Source of the DNA: Saprospiraceae bacterium
Lineage (GTDB): Bacteria > Bacteroidota > Bacteroidia > Chitinophagales > Saprospiraceae
DNA: 20,172 bases
Assembly: GCA_023299965.1 (NCBI GenBank)
Contig: JALZVN010000371.1
Span: forward strand, 1-20,172
Direction of reading: 5' to 3'
How positions within the stretch are numbered: position 1 is the first letter of the stretch; each line of letters begins with the position of its first letter. Position numbers and translations under genes: made by a program. The notes under the pieces were generated by a model. It saw only the letters and a list, made by a program, of their open reading frames with translations, searched no databases and had not been told where the DNA came from. This document shows positions 8,212 through 15,545 of this stretch, in pieces.

Positions 8212-8313
8212 GCGAGCCCTGAAAAGGGCCGGGCTATTCGTGACTTCGCCTGCGGCTACGGTCAGGAAAAACTGACAACCAGCAAGGGCTGGTTTCACTA
8301 CTATCCCTCTCGC
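8212..8313. repeat. Structured GC-rich intergenic element with three hairpins
   Basis: This block is clearly richer in GC than its surroundings and is built from short perfect stems: GCCCT-GAAA-AGGGC (8216-8229, a GNRA-type loop), GTCAG-N6-CTGAC (8261-8276), and CCAGC-AAGG-GCTGG (8279-8292). Outer segments GCGAG (8212-8216) and CTCGC (8309-8313) can close the whole into a multibranch fold, though G8216 is shared with the first hairpin. It has no open frame of coding character. A dispersed REP/MITE-like repeat or a small structured RNA are both possible. Confidence 0.55.
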
Positions 8314-8392
8314 ATTTTGATATGCTTTTGATTACGGTCAATGATATAAAAATGCTAAGATTCTACTCCAAAGCTATTCAATTCTTTAGCGA

Positions 8393-8412
8393 AGGAGATT
8401 ATATTTTCTCCT
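8393..8412 (+). promoter_or_regulatory. Inverted repeat upstream of mpl
   Basis: AGGAGA and TCTCCT form a perfect 6-bp dyad with an 8-nt AT-only spacer, ending 27 nt before the mpl start. It may be an operator or a leader hairpin of the mpl-murL-murD2 operon. No well-formed TTG/TAnnTTTG promoter was found nearby. Confidence 0.3.
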
Positions 8413-8439
8413 CGATACATTAATTTATATCTTCGGTCT

Positions 8440-9801
8440 ATGAAAATACATTTTATCGCAATTGGCGGAAGCATAATGCATCAATTGGCTCTACAGTTGT
8501 TAGCTCAAGGGCATGAAATTACGGGCTCAGACGACACTATTTTTGATCCAGCATTATCCAATTTGAAGGCAAAAGGCATATGTCCAGAAGAGTACGGTTG
8601 GTTTCCAAATAAAGTCACGCAAGATGTTGACATGGTTGTACTTGGCAAACATGCACATGCTGACAATATAGAATTAGAAAAGGCTAGATCTCTTGATCTA
8701 AAAGTGGTCACCTTTCCAGAACTTATTTATACCTATAGCCAAGATAAGACTAGGATCGTGGTAGGAGGTTCGCATGGCAAGACGACAACCACGTCGATCA
8801 TAGTGCATACTTTATTGAAAAATGATTTGCAAACAGATTTCATGGTAGGGGCGAAAATAGAAGGAGTAGATGGCGCTGTGCGTCTTACAGAATCTGCGCC
8901 TTACATGGTGATTGAAGGAGACGAGTATCCTACTTCAGCAGAAGACCCTAGACCAAAGCTAGTACACTATCATCCAAATATTGCGATACTCACTGGAGTA
9001 GCCTGGGATCATATGAATGTATTTCCAACTTATGAAATCTATAGAAATGTTTTTGTAGACTACATCCGTTCTTTATCTGAAGATACGCACTTGGTGTACT
9101 ACGCTGGAGATAAAGAACTACCTTCCTTAGTCAAAGAGTACGCAAAATGTAAGTTGTATCCATATCAAGCCATCAAGGCAGAAAGCGAAGGGGAAAACTG
9201 GTTTTTGATTGACAAAGTAGGGGAGCGTTATCCATGTAAAATGTTTGGAGACCATAATTTTCAGAATCTAGCTGCAGCTCAAAAAGTCTGGGAGATTCTA
9301 GGCAAAGATCCAATTGATTTTTACAAGACCGCTTCTCAGTTCGGGGGAGCTGCAAAACGATTAGAATACTTAGCTGATTCGGATGGATATACCGTTATAA
9401 AGGATTATGCACATTCCCCCTCAAAGGTACAAGCGGCAGTTTCCGCTGTTCGTAAAAAATATAGCGATAGAAAATTAGTCGTCGTTTGTGAGCTGCATAC
9501 TTATAGTAGTTTGAACAAAGACTTTATACCCCAATATAAAGATAGCCTGAAGCCGGCAGATACAGCTATAGTGCATTATGACCCACATGCGATGCAAATA
9601 AAGCGCATGCCGGATTTGTCAGCAGCGGAAGTTCGCAAAGCATTTAATGAACCAGATTTACTTATCACCAATGATTCAGAAAGTTTGCAAAACATTTTAG
9701 CTCTTGTAACCAAGGAGAATATAGTCATATTGATGATGTCTTCTGGTAACTATGGAGGTATAGATCTAGAACAGTTTAGTACACACAGTAAATCTGCGTA
9801 A
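8440..9801 (+). CDS. mpl: UDP-N-acetylmuramate:L-Ala-gamma-D-Glu-meso-DAP ligase (peptidoglycan recycling)
   Basis: Mpl is a cytoplasmic Mur ligase that attaches recycled tripeptide to UDP-MurNAc using ATP, bypassing MurC, MurD and MurE. The 453-residue protein shows the three Mur-ligase domains: a UDP-binding Rossmann start (IHFIAIGGSIMHQLAL, 3-18; the AIGG-xMH form is Mpl-like), the ATP loop GGSHGKTTTTS (109-119), EGDEYPTS (159-166), the GVAWDHMNVFPT block (186-197), and a C-terminal domain with AAKRLEY and KDYAHSPSK. MurC is the main alternative, but the N-terminal motif, EGDEYPTS and the neighbours favour Mpl. Its TAA is followed at once by the ATG of murL, so translation is probably coupled. 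It heads a four-gene peptidoglycan operon. Confidence 0.88.
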   Translation: MKIHFIAIGGSIMHQLALQLLAQGHEITGSDDTIFDPALSNLKAKGICPEEYGWFPNKVTQDVDMVVLGKHAHADNIELEKARSLDLKVVTFPELIYTYSQDKTRIVVGGSHGKTTTTSIIVHTLLKNDLQTDFMVGAKIEGVDGAVRLTESAPYMVIEGDEYPTSAEDPRPKLVHYHPNIAILTGVAWDHMNVFPTYEIYRNVFVDYIRSLSEDTHLVYYAGDKELPSLVKEYAKCKLYPYQAIKAESEGENWFLIDKVGERYPCKMFGDHNFQNLAAAQKVWEILGKDPIDFYKTASQFGGAAKRLEYLADSDGYTVIKDYAHSPSKVQAAVSAVRKKYSDRKLVVVCELHTYSSLNKDFIPQYKDSLKPADTAIVHYDPHAMQIKRMPDLSAAEVRKAFNEPDLLITNDSESLQNILALVTKENIVILMMSSGNYGGIDLEQFSTHSKSA

Positions 9802-11223
9802 ATGATAGAGATAAAGAAATCTTTGAAGGGCGAGAAACGCTATGATTTTTTAAGAAAGGAATATCCTCTTTTTGTGTATCAAGATTTTGACTGGACCATT
9901 AAAGGACAGCAAATTCATTTGCAGTTTCATTACGTTTGTGGAGATGTTCGGTTTGCACCAAAATCTAGCATAAAATTCCCCAAAGCCATAGACGTGGCGA
10001 AGTTATCCAAATCAAGAAAGAAGCTTATTGATAATCTTGTTTTTAATATTGGGATGATCGAAATGGTGTCTTATTGGAAAGCAACGTGCAGCCCTTTTAT
10101 CCAAGTTGATTGTGGCACCCTATCTAAGCCTCAAATAAAATGGTGGAAGAAATTATACTATCACGGTTTAGGAGAATTTTTCTATTTGAATGGTCTAGAT
10201 GTGGACATAGAATCTATGGTAGATATAGTTTGTGCAAAAGGGCTAAAGTACGAACGCAACGATAGATTTAAACCAAAAGAGAATAGACTTTTAGTGCCTA
10301 TCGGAGGCGGGAAGGACTCTCTTGCAAGTGTTAGTTTATTGTCTCCAACCAAAGATGATAAATTTTACCTATTGATGAATCCTACTCAGGCGGCTAAAGA
10401 TTCAGCGAAGTCTGCATCAGGTAGTTCCGCGCAATCTATTGTTTTGATAAAGAGAGTTATCGATAAGAATTTACTCGTGCTCAACGCAAAGGGATATCTC
10501 AACGGACATACCCCTTTTTCAGCCATGCTTGCTTTTTATTCTACTTTGGTGTCAGTATACTTAAACACCAAGTATGCCTGCTTGTCTAATGAAGCATCTG
10601 CAAATGAACCCACCATAATAGGAACAGATATCAATCATCAATACTCTAAAACGGTTGAATTTGAACAGAATTACAATTCTTATTTAAAAAAATACATAAG
10701 CCCAAATTATACTTATATGAGTTTGTTGAGACCACTCAATGAATTTCAAATAGTCAAGATATTTAGTCAGCGAAAAAATAACTTGAAAATATTTAAAAGT
10801 TGCAATGTAGGAAGCAAGAAGGATATTTGGTGCTGTGATTGCAGTAAGTGTTTATTTGTCTACATTTTGCTGAGTGCCCATATCGGATTGAAAGCAACAA
10901 AAGAGGTGTTTGGTGATACACTTTTGAATAAGAAAGCACTCAAAAAAGAATTCTTAGAATTGATCGGTCACGCAGATACCAAGCCATTTGAATGCATAGG
11001 GACTATAGACGAGATTCGCGTAGCCATTACATTGATAAAGGAGCAGGAGCCTAGTTTATTTGCGAAGCAATCTTTATTGAAACTATTTGAGAAAAAATAC
11101 TCCAATTCCTTCGCAAGCAAAAAAGAAATAACAACAATCCAAGACACCTTTTTCAAAGGACATAAATTAAATAAAAGGTTTAAAAAACTAGTATATGAGG
11201 GCTATAGAGCGACCAGTAGCTAA
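9802..11223 (+). CDS. murL: UDP-MurNAc-L-Ala-L-Glu epimerase
   Basis: MurL inverts the terminal L-Glu of UDP-MurNAc-L-Ala-L-Glu to D-Glu, an ATP-using alternative to making free D-Glu with glutamate racemase; it was characterised in Xanthomonas. The 473 residues carry the features I associate with this family: the PP-loop-like VPIGGGKDS (165-173), GYLNGHTPFSA (231-241), LSNEASANEP (261-270), NHQYSK (278-283), a cysteine cluster WCCDCSKC (343-350), and KPFECIG (394-400). No signal peptide or membrane span is visible, so it is cytoplasmic. The gene abuts mpl with no spacer and overlaps murD2 by 29 nt, exactly the partner it needs. No obvious truncation or missing motif was seen. Confidence 0.87.
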   Translation: MIEIKKSLKGEKRYDFLRKEYPLFVYQDFDWTIKGQQIHLQFHYVCGDVRFAPKSSIKFPKAIDVAKLSKSRKKLIDNLVFNIGMIEMVSYWKATCSPFIQVDCGTLSKPQIKWWKKLYYHGLGEFFYLNGLDVDIESMVDIVCAKGLKYERNDRFKPKENRLLVPIGGGKDSLASVSLLSPTKDDKFYLLMNPTQAAKDSAKSASGSSAQSIVLIKRVIDKNLLVLNAKGYLNGHTPFSAMLAFYSTLVSVYLNTKYACLSNEASANEPTIIGTDINHQYSKTVEFEQNYNSYLKKYISPNYTYMSLLRPLNEFQIVKIFSQRKNNLKIFKSCNVGSKKDIWCCDCSKCLFVYILLSAHIGLKATKEVFGDTLLNKKALKKEFLELIGHADTKPFECIGTIDEIRVAITLIKEQEPSLFAKQSLLKLFEKKYSNSFASKKEITTIQDTFFKGHKLNKRFKKLVYEGYRATSS

Positions 11224-12592
11224 GTTTTTTGAGGGCAAAAAAATAGCCTTACTAGGATTTGGTAGAGAAAGCAAATCTAGTTTAGCTTTGATTAGATCCT
11301 ACTTCCCTAAGCAGAAGGTTGATGTATGGGATGAAGGAACACCGGATACAAAGGAGAAAGACCGATATCTTACGATTCATTCCAAAGTGAAATTCAAAAA
11401 AGTTGATTTCACCCCTTATGATATAGTATTGAGTTCCCCAGGGATTCCTCCATTTAAATTACCTGCTAGTTTAGTGAAAAGTGATGCACTTTTTGGACAG
11501 TCTGAATTGTTTTTGTCTTGGTTCAGAAGTCAGACAATAGGCATTACAGGGACCAAAGGGAAGAGTACCACTACAAGTTTGATTTTTCATCTATTAAAAT
11601 TTGCAAAAAGAAAAGTCTTGCTTGGAGGGAATATTGGCGTTCCCTTATTTGATCTCATTCCGAAAATAACACAAAAGACTTATGTCGTTGCGGAGCTTTC
11701 TTGTCATCAACTCAATGGGATAGCAACTGCTCCACATATCTCCATATTGCTAAATCTATACGAAGAACACTTAGACTATTACAAAACTCCAGAAAAATAC
11801 TTCGCGTCCAAAATATCTATTTTTGAAAATCAAAAGAAAGGAGATGTTTTGATTTACAATTACGATGATACACGAATCAAGGCTTACTTGAAAAAATCGG
11901 ATAGTCGACAAGTGAGGATATCTTACAGTCTAAAAAGCAAAAAATCAGATTATAGAATACAAGAAAAACAGGTGACGACCTCCCTCATTAGAGGGAATTA
12001 TTTTGCTGTCGCATCTAGGCTTTTAGGTCGATTCAATCTCTACAATATTTTACCAGCTATAGCGGTAGCGGCTAGATTGAAAATTAAAAAGCAAATAATC
12101 ATTGATGGAATCAAAGGCTACGAACCATTACCGCATAGATTGCAATATCTAGGAAAAATCCAAGGAGTCAAATTTGTAAATGATTCTATATCTACCATAC
12201 CTCAAGCGAGTATAGCCGCAGTTACTGCATTGAAGAAAGTGGGTACCCTTATTCTAGGAGGCTATGATCGCAAGATTGACTATGATAGTCTAATAACTTT
12301 TCTACCAAAACAGAAAGTAAAAAATATCGTCTTTTTTGATAAAGCAGGTAAGCGAATATACAATCAACTAAAGAAAACAAATCCAAAATATCTTTCCCAA
12401 TTAAATCTAATTGTGACGAATAACTTTACAGAAGCTATTCAATTTTGCTTAAAACATACGCCGCAAGGCACCTACTGCGTTTTGTCTCCTGCGGCCTCTA
12501 GCTACGGTATTTTTAAGAACTTTGAAGAACGAGGACATATTTTCGAGCAGCAAGTTTTAAAATTAAGTGGACAAAAGAAATATACATTTTGA
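11195..12592 (+). CDS. murD2: UDP-MurNAc-L-Ala:L-glutamate ligase (MurD2-type)
   Basis: This 465-residue Mur ligase is of the MurD type but most likely adds L-glutamate instead of D-glutamate, making the substrate of MurL. Seen in order: a Rossmann start KKIALLGFGRESKSS (15-29), SSPGIPP (80-86), the ATP loop GITGTKGKSTTTS (116-128), GGNIGVP (144-150), ELSCHQL (167-173), NLYEEHLDYY (187-196), LPHRLQ (312-317), NDSISTIP (329-336) and GGYDR (355-359). Ordinary MurD has DSKATN where this protein has DSISTIP; loss of that lysine fits the MurD2 subfamily. The ATG lies inside the end of murL (29-nt overlap), pointing to coupled translation. L-Glu specificity is inferred from the murL neighbour and that motif; an ordinary MurD is the fallback. 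Confidence 0.85.
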   Translation: MRAIERPVAKFFEGKKIALLGFGRESKSSLALIRSYFPKQKVDVWDEGTPDTKEKDRYLTIHSKVKFKKVDFTPYDIVLSSPGIPPFKLPASLVKSDALFGQSELFLSWFRSQTIGITGTKGKSTTTSLIFHLLKFAKRKVLLGGNIGVPLFDLIPKITQKTYVVAELSCHQLNGIATAPHISILLNLYEEHLDYYKTPEKYFASKISIFENQKKGDVLIYNYDDTRIKAYLKKSDSRQVRISYSLKSKKSDYRIQEKQVTTSLIRGNYFAVASRLLGRFNLYNILPAIAVAARLKIKKQIIIDGIKGYEPLPHRLQYLGKIQGVKFVNDSISTIPQASIAAVTALKKVGTLILGGYDRKIDYDSLITFLPKQKVKNIVFFDKAGKRIYNQLKKTNPKYLSQLNLIVTNNFTEAIQFCLKHTPQGTYCVLSPAASSYGIFKNFEERGHIFEQQVLKLSGQKKYTF

Positions 12593-13404
12593 TAGCAGAA
12601 AACGTTTTACAGCATTCTACACGCGGTATGGATATTTTGTATCGACATTTACCAAAAGATATATTTGAGAAGGCTGCTGAAGACTTGCTCTCCAACGAGA
12701 TAGACAGAAATATATTATTATTTACAGGATTCGCTTCTGAAGGTAAGCAAGAAACAGATGGCCCAGTCGGAACCTACTTTTTAGCCAAAGCGCTTTACAG
12801 ACTAGGGTACTATCCAGTTATTATCAGCGACTTTCATTGCAAGGGATATTTTGATCAAGCGGAACAAAACTTTGAGACTTTGATCGTGCCTATGAAAGGT
12901 TTTGGACAAGCATTCATGTATTCAAAAATTATAGAGACATACAACCCAGTAGCATTAGTTTCAGTAGAACGACCTGGGCGAAGTGACGATGGAGATTATC
13001 GGAATTGGAAAGGAGATATTATAAATGGAGAAAATGCACCCTTAGATATGTTCTTTGAGCAAGAGATAGATATTTTGACGATTGGTATTGGAGATGGCGG
13101 CAACGAAATCGGAATGGGCAAATATAAATCCCTACTGAAAGAACATCTACATTATGATGCGCCATGTGATGTGGCTACAGATCACTGCCTTATCGGTACA
13201 ACTTCCAATTGGGCTTCTTATGGATTCATCGCTGCTTTAGATAAGAACTATTTGCCCAAGGATAATGAAATCGTGGACTACTATGATTTCATTACAGGTA
13301 AAGGAGCCGTAGATGGTATCACAGGGCTTAAGGGGAGAACACATGATGGTTTTGCATTGCAAAAGAGTTTTGAATTACTGCAAAAACTGCGTTCAAAATA
13401 TTAA
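12589..13404 (+). CDS. D-glutamate cyclase-family protein (DUF4392)
   Basis: The family enzyme in animals (DGLUCY) converts D-glutamate to 5-oxo-D-proline; bacterial members are mostly uncharacterised. The 271-residue protein is the catalytic domain alone. Its hallmark blocks are TGF near 46-48 with ETDGPVGTYFLAKAL (55-69), SVERPGRSDDGDYRNWKG (125-142), GIGDGGNEIGMG (166-177), CLIGTTSNWASYGF (200-213) and VDGITG (241-246). No signal peptide or membrane span is seen. The start is a TTG that overlaps the murD2 stop as TTGA (4-nt overlap), the usual sign of coupled translation; the alternative would be an internal ATG at codon 14, which would cut into conserved sequence. Being locked into a D-Glu peptidoglycan operon suggests removal of free D-Glu from wall turnover or proofreading of the pathway, an inference. 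Confidence 0.85.
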   Translation: MIAENVLQHSTRGMDILYRHLPKDIFEKAAEDLLSNEIDRNILLFTGFASEGKQETDGPVGTYFLAKALYRLGYYPVIISDFHCKGYFDQAEQNFETLIVPMKGFGQAFMYSKIIETYNPVALVSVERPGRSDDGDYRNWKGDIINGENAPLDMFFEQEIDILTIGIGDGGNEIGMGKYKSLLKEHLHYDAPCDVATDHCLIGTTSNWASYGFIAALDKNYLPKDNEIVDYYDFITGKGAVDGITGLKGRTHDGFALQKSFELLQKLRSKY

Positions 13405-13418
13405 CACTATTTTAGTGT
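13404..13418 (+). other. Small hairpin at the end of the mpl operon
   Basis: ACACTA-TTT-TAGTGT is a perfect 6-bp stem starting at the last base of the cyclase stop codon. It has no T-tract, so it may protect the mRNA end or be a weak terminator. Confidence 0.3.
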
Positions 13419-13501
13419 AGAAATGTGCGCGCTTTAACATGACTATTGTAATGGAGTGCATATATTTAAGCTATTAACGAAAAAGAGTCCAAAAATCAAA
13501 C

Positions 13502-13954
13502 ATGAAAAGAATCTTATTAATTTTTATAGCCTTCTCATCTTTTATTGTTTCGAACTACGCTGTCAATAATCAAAATTGGAAAATAGAATTGCAGTCGGAG
13601 ATAGAAGGGATTACTCCAGAAATGACCAAAGGCATTGATTTAAATAAGTTTCTTGATCTTACTCCTGCCAAATACAAGGAAATGACAGGCAAAAAATTAG
13701 GTTTCCTGAAAACATTTCAACTCAAGCAAGCACAAAAGTTCTTAAAAAAGAGAATGAACTCTAATGAAGATGGGAGCACTAAGGTTCCAGAAGGCTTGTA
13801 TATAATTGGATCCGTTTTAGCCTTCGGCTGGTTACTAATGGGTTTAATGGATGATTTTCAAGGAAGCAATTGGTGGGTAAGCCTCATTTTGTACTTACTA
13901 TGCATCTTGCCAGGAATTATCCATGCATTTGTAAAAAAGAATGAATACTATTAG
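13502..13954 (+). CDS. YqaE/Pmp3-like membrane protein with exported N-terminus, paralogue 1
   Basis: This 150-residue protein starts with a signal peptide or anchor (MKRILLIFIAFSSFIVSNYA), then a conserved soluble stretch with LTPAKYKEMTGKKLG (53-67) and a basic helix (68-84), an acidic linker, and two membrane segments at about 98-116 and 124-143. The last segment, LLCILPGIIHAFV, resembles the Pmp3/YqaE domain, a small two-span protein linked to salt and membrane-potential stress in yeast and plants. In Bacteroidota the domain often comes with this TPAKY-TGKKL preface. It ends NEYY. A close paralogue lies at 14468 (about two thirds identical by hand alignment, with one 1-residue gap). It follows the mpl operon by 97 nt and is probably transcribed separately. 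Function is not known. Confidence 0.8.
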   Translation: MKRILLIFIAFSSFIVSNYAVNNQNWKIELQSEIEGITPEMTKGIDLNKFLDLTPAKYKEMTGKKLGFLKTFQLKQAQKFLKKRMNSNEDGSTKVPEGLYIIGSVLAFGWLLMGLMDDFQGSNWWVSLILYLLCILPGIIHAFVKKNEYY

Positions 13955-14467
13955 AAATTGCCGAAATTGTAAAGCGCACTAGAGAAAAAGTAAATCGTAA
14001 ATGAAGAATTGACTATCCGCATATTGTATACCAAGCTAGAATATTAATAAGATCAATCATTAGTGCTGAAAAGCCTGGCGTAACAAAGCAATGGGTGAAA
14101 CCCATTGTAATCGTGTACTTTCAGCACTTGCTGCTCACCGTTTTGTTTTTTTTTATGAATACTTAATGCATTTTGCAAAAACAAATTCCTTTCCTATGAA
14201 AATGACCTAGTAAAGTATTACGATTTTTTTGATGTAAAAAGAGCGGTAAGTCGCCTCCCTAAAAGTATTGAAAAAAACACGTTGGTTTCAAATGGAAAAT
14301 GTGCTATAAGATGTAATATAGTGCTGTATATTGTGTTGACAGTGAGGAAGTAATGATTGAATTTTGACGAAAAAAATATAAACTTTCAAGCATTTAATTA
14401 AATGAGTTCATATATTGAGCTCTTTATTCTAACAAACACCTACTAGGGTGTCAAATACTACAAACAT
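13955..14467. other. 513-nt gap between the two paralogues
   Basis: The gap holds the hairpin repeat at 14063-14127 followed by a T-rich stretch (about 14141-14153), then AT-rich sequence with no coding character. A small hairpin, ACACC-TACTAG-GGTGT (14436-14451), stands 16 nt before the second paralogue. No tRNA or other RNA gene was recognised. Confidence 0.6.
14063..14127 (+). repeat. Nested hairpin repeat, copy A
   Basis: GTGCTGAAA (14063-14071) pairs with TTTCAGCAC (14119-14127), enclosing a perfect 8-bp hairpin CAATGGGT-GAA-ACCCATTG (14089-14107). It is followed after 13 nt by a T-rich tract, so it may also help end the upstream transcript. The first 15 bases match the sequence at 20054 with one difference (A to G), so this is one copy of a dispersed element. 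Confidence 0.6.
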
Positions 14468-14923
14468 ATGAAGAAAATATTACTCACACTATTAGCCTTT
14501 TCATGTTTTATTGCTGCTAACTATGCGGTAAATAAACAAAACTGGAAAATGAAACTCCAGACAGAAGTGGAAGGCATTACTCCTGATATGACAATGGGAG
14601 CTGGCTTAGATGACTTCCTAGCACTTACGCCTGCTAAGTACAAAGAAATGACAGGAAAGAAATTGGGTTTAGTAAAAACCTTACAACTGAAACGTGCTCA
14701 AAAATTCTTAAAAAAGAACCTAGCTGGAAACGAGGACGGTAGTGGTGGAGATGTGCCAGAATGGTTATATATCGTCGGTGCAATCCTAGGATTTGCTTGG
14801 CTACTCATAGGTATCATGGATGGTTGGGAAGGAAAAAATTGGTGGGTAAATTTAATACTTACGATTCTTTGCTGCTTACCTGGACTAATCCATGCACTTG
14901 TGAAAAAAAATGAATACTATTAA
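14468..14923 (+). CDS. YqaE/Pmp3-like membrane protein with exported N-terminus, paralogue 2
   Basis: This 151-residue protein has the same plan as the gene at 13502: signal or anchor MKKILLTLLAFSCFIAANYA, the block LTPAKYKEMTGKKLG (53-67), a basic helix, an acidic glycine-rich linker, and two membrane spans at about 99-117 and 125-144 ending in LPGLIHALVKKNEYY. By hand alignment 103 of 151 columns are identical. Differences concentrate in residues 41-50 and the linker (84-98), while the central block and C-terminus are nearly unchanged. The pair is best explained by tandem duplication within this lineage. Each copy has its own upstream gap, so the two may be expressed under different conditions. 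Function is not known. Confidence 0.8.
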   Translation: MKKILLTLLAFSCFIAANYAVNKQNWKMKLQTEVEGITPDMTMGAGLDDFLALTPAKYKEMTGKKLGLVKTLQLKRAQKFLKKNLAGNEDGSGGDVPEWLYIVGAILGFAWLLIGIMDGWEGKNWWVNLILTILCCLPGLIHALVKKNEYY

Positions 14924-15108
14924 CAATGATTCAGTGCTATAGATGCTCTATGGACTAAATCATAGACGACCAGCTTGATTCAAAAAATGGAAGACGCCTT
15001 AGGGATTCATTAGATATCAAGCACAGTAATTAAATAGATTTAGCATTATGCGATAATTACGGTACAGGGTAAGAATGAATATGTAAAATACAATTTTTAA
15101 AAATTTTG

Positions 15109-15143
15109 AAACGGTAGGTAGCTTTGCTTCTTACCGTTTTGTT
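15109..15143 (+). terminator. Terminator-like hairpin before the DUF2752 gene
   Basis: AAACGGTA (15109-15116) pairs with TACCGTTT (15132-15139); two further pairs (G-T, G-C) extend the stem, and TTTTGTT follows. It probably ends the paralogue-2 transcript, but sits only 14 nt before the DUF2752 start, so an attenuator in that gene's leader is also possible. The 3' arm region is almost the same as 14128-14147. Confidence 0.6.
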
Positions 15144-15157
15144 ATATTAGCATAAAT

Positions 15158-15541
15158 ATGGAAGGAACACAAAAATATCTTCAAGTACTGTGGCTTTTAC
15201 TTTTACTATCTGTGCCTATAGTGTTGTGGATTATGCCTTCTACTTTTTTTGATAACACGGGGGTAGAGGTCTGTCCCTCCAAGATTATATTTGGTGTAGA
15301 ATGTCTTGGTTGTGGTATGACAAGAGCAGTCATGCATCTTCATCATTTTGAATTTGCGGAAGCATTTTATTACAATATCTTGAGTTTTGGTTTTTATCCA
15401 TTTCTTATCTGTTTGTGGTCGATGTGGGTAGTACGTGCTATGATCCGCTTAGACTATGTCAATCTTTCCAATTCAAAAGTTAATTTTTTTAGACGCATTC
15501 ATGAAAAAGCAAAATCCGGATACGGATTGCCACTAAACTAA
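15158..15541 (+). CDS. DUF2752 family membrane protein
   Basis: This is a 127-residue inner-membrane protein. A first hydrophobic segment lies at about 8-26 and a second at about 72-94. Between them is the family signature: CPSKIIFGVECLGCGMTRAV (39-58), in which the first Cys and the Cys-x-x-Cys pair (C49, C52) are conserved; the usual form is CPGCG, here CLGCG. AFYYNILSF (69-77) also matches. The function of the family is not established; the cysteines suggest metal or redox chemistry, which is a guess. The C-terminal 30 residues are basic and variable. The M28 peptidase starts 4 nt after the stop, so the two are co-transcribed. Confidence 0.85.
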   Translation: MEGTQKYLQVLWLLLLLSVPIVLWIMPSTFFDNTGVEVCPSKIIFGVECLGCGMTRAVMHLHHFEFAEAFYYNILSFGFYPFLICLWSMWVVRAMIRLDYVNLSNSKVNFFRRIHEKAKSGYGLPLN

Positions 15542-15545
15542 TAGT

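Noticed and set aside
8440..9801. MurC instead of Mpl
   Set aside because: The AIGGSIMH start, EGDEYPTS motif and position beside murL and murD2 fit Mpl better, though only a phylogeny would settle it.
15119..15126. TAGCTTTG as the promoter of the DUF2752 gene
   Set aside because: It lies inside the loop of the terminator hairpin and has no properly spaced TTG.
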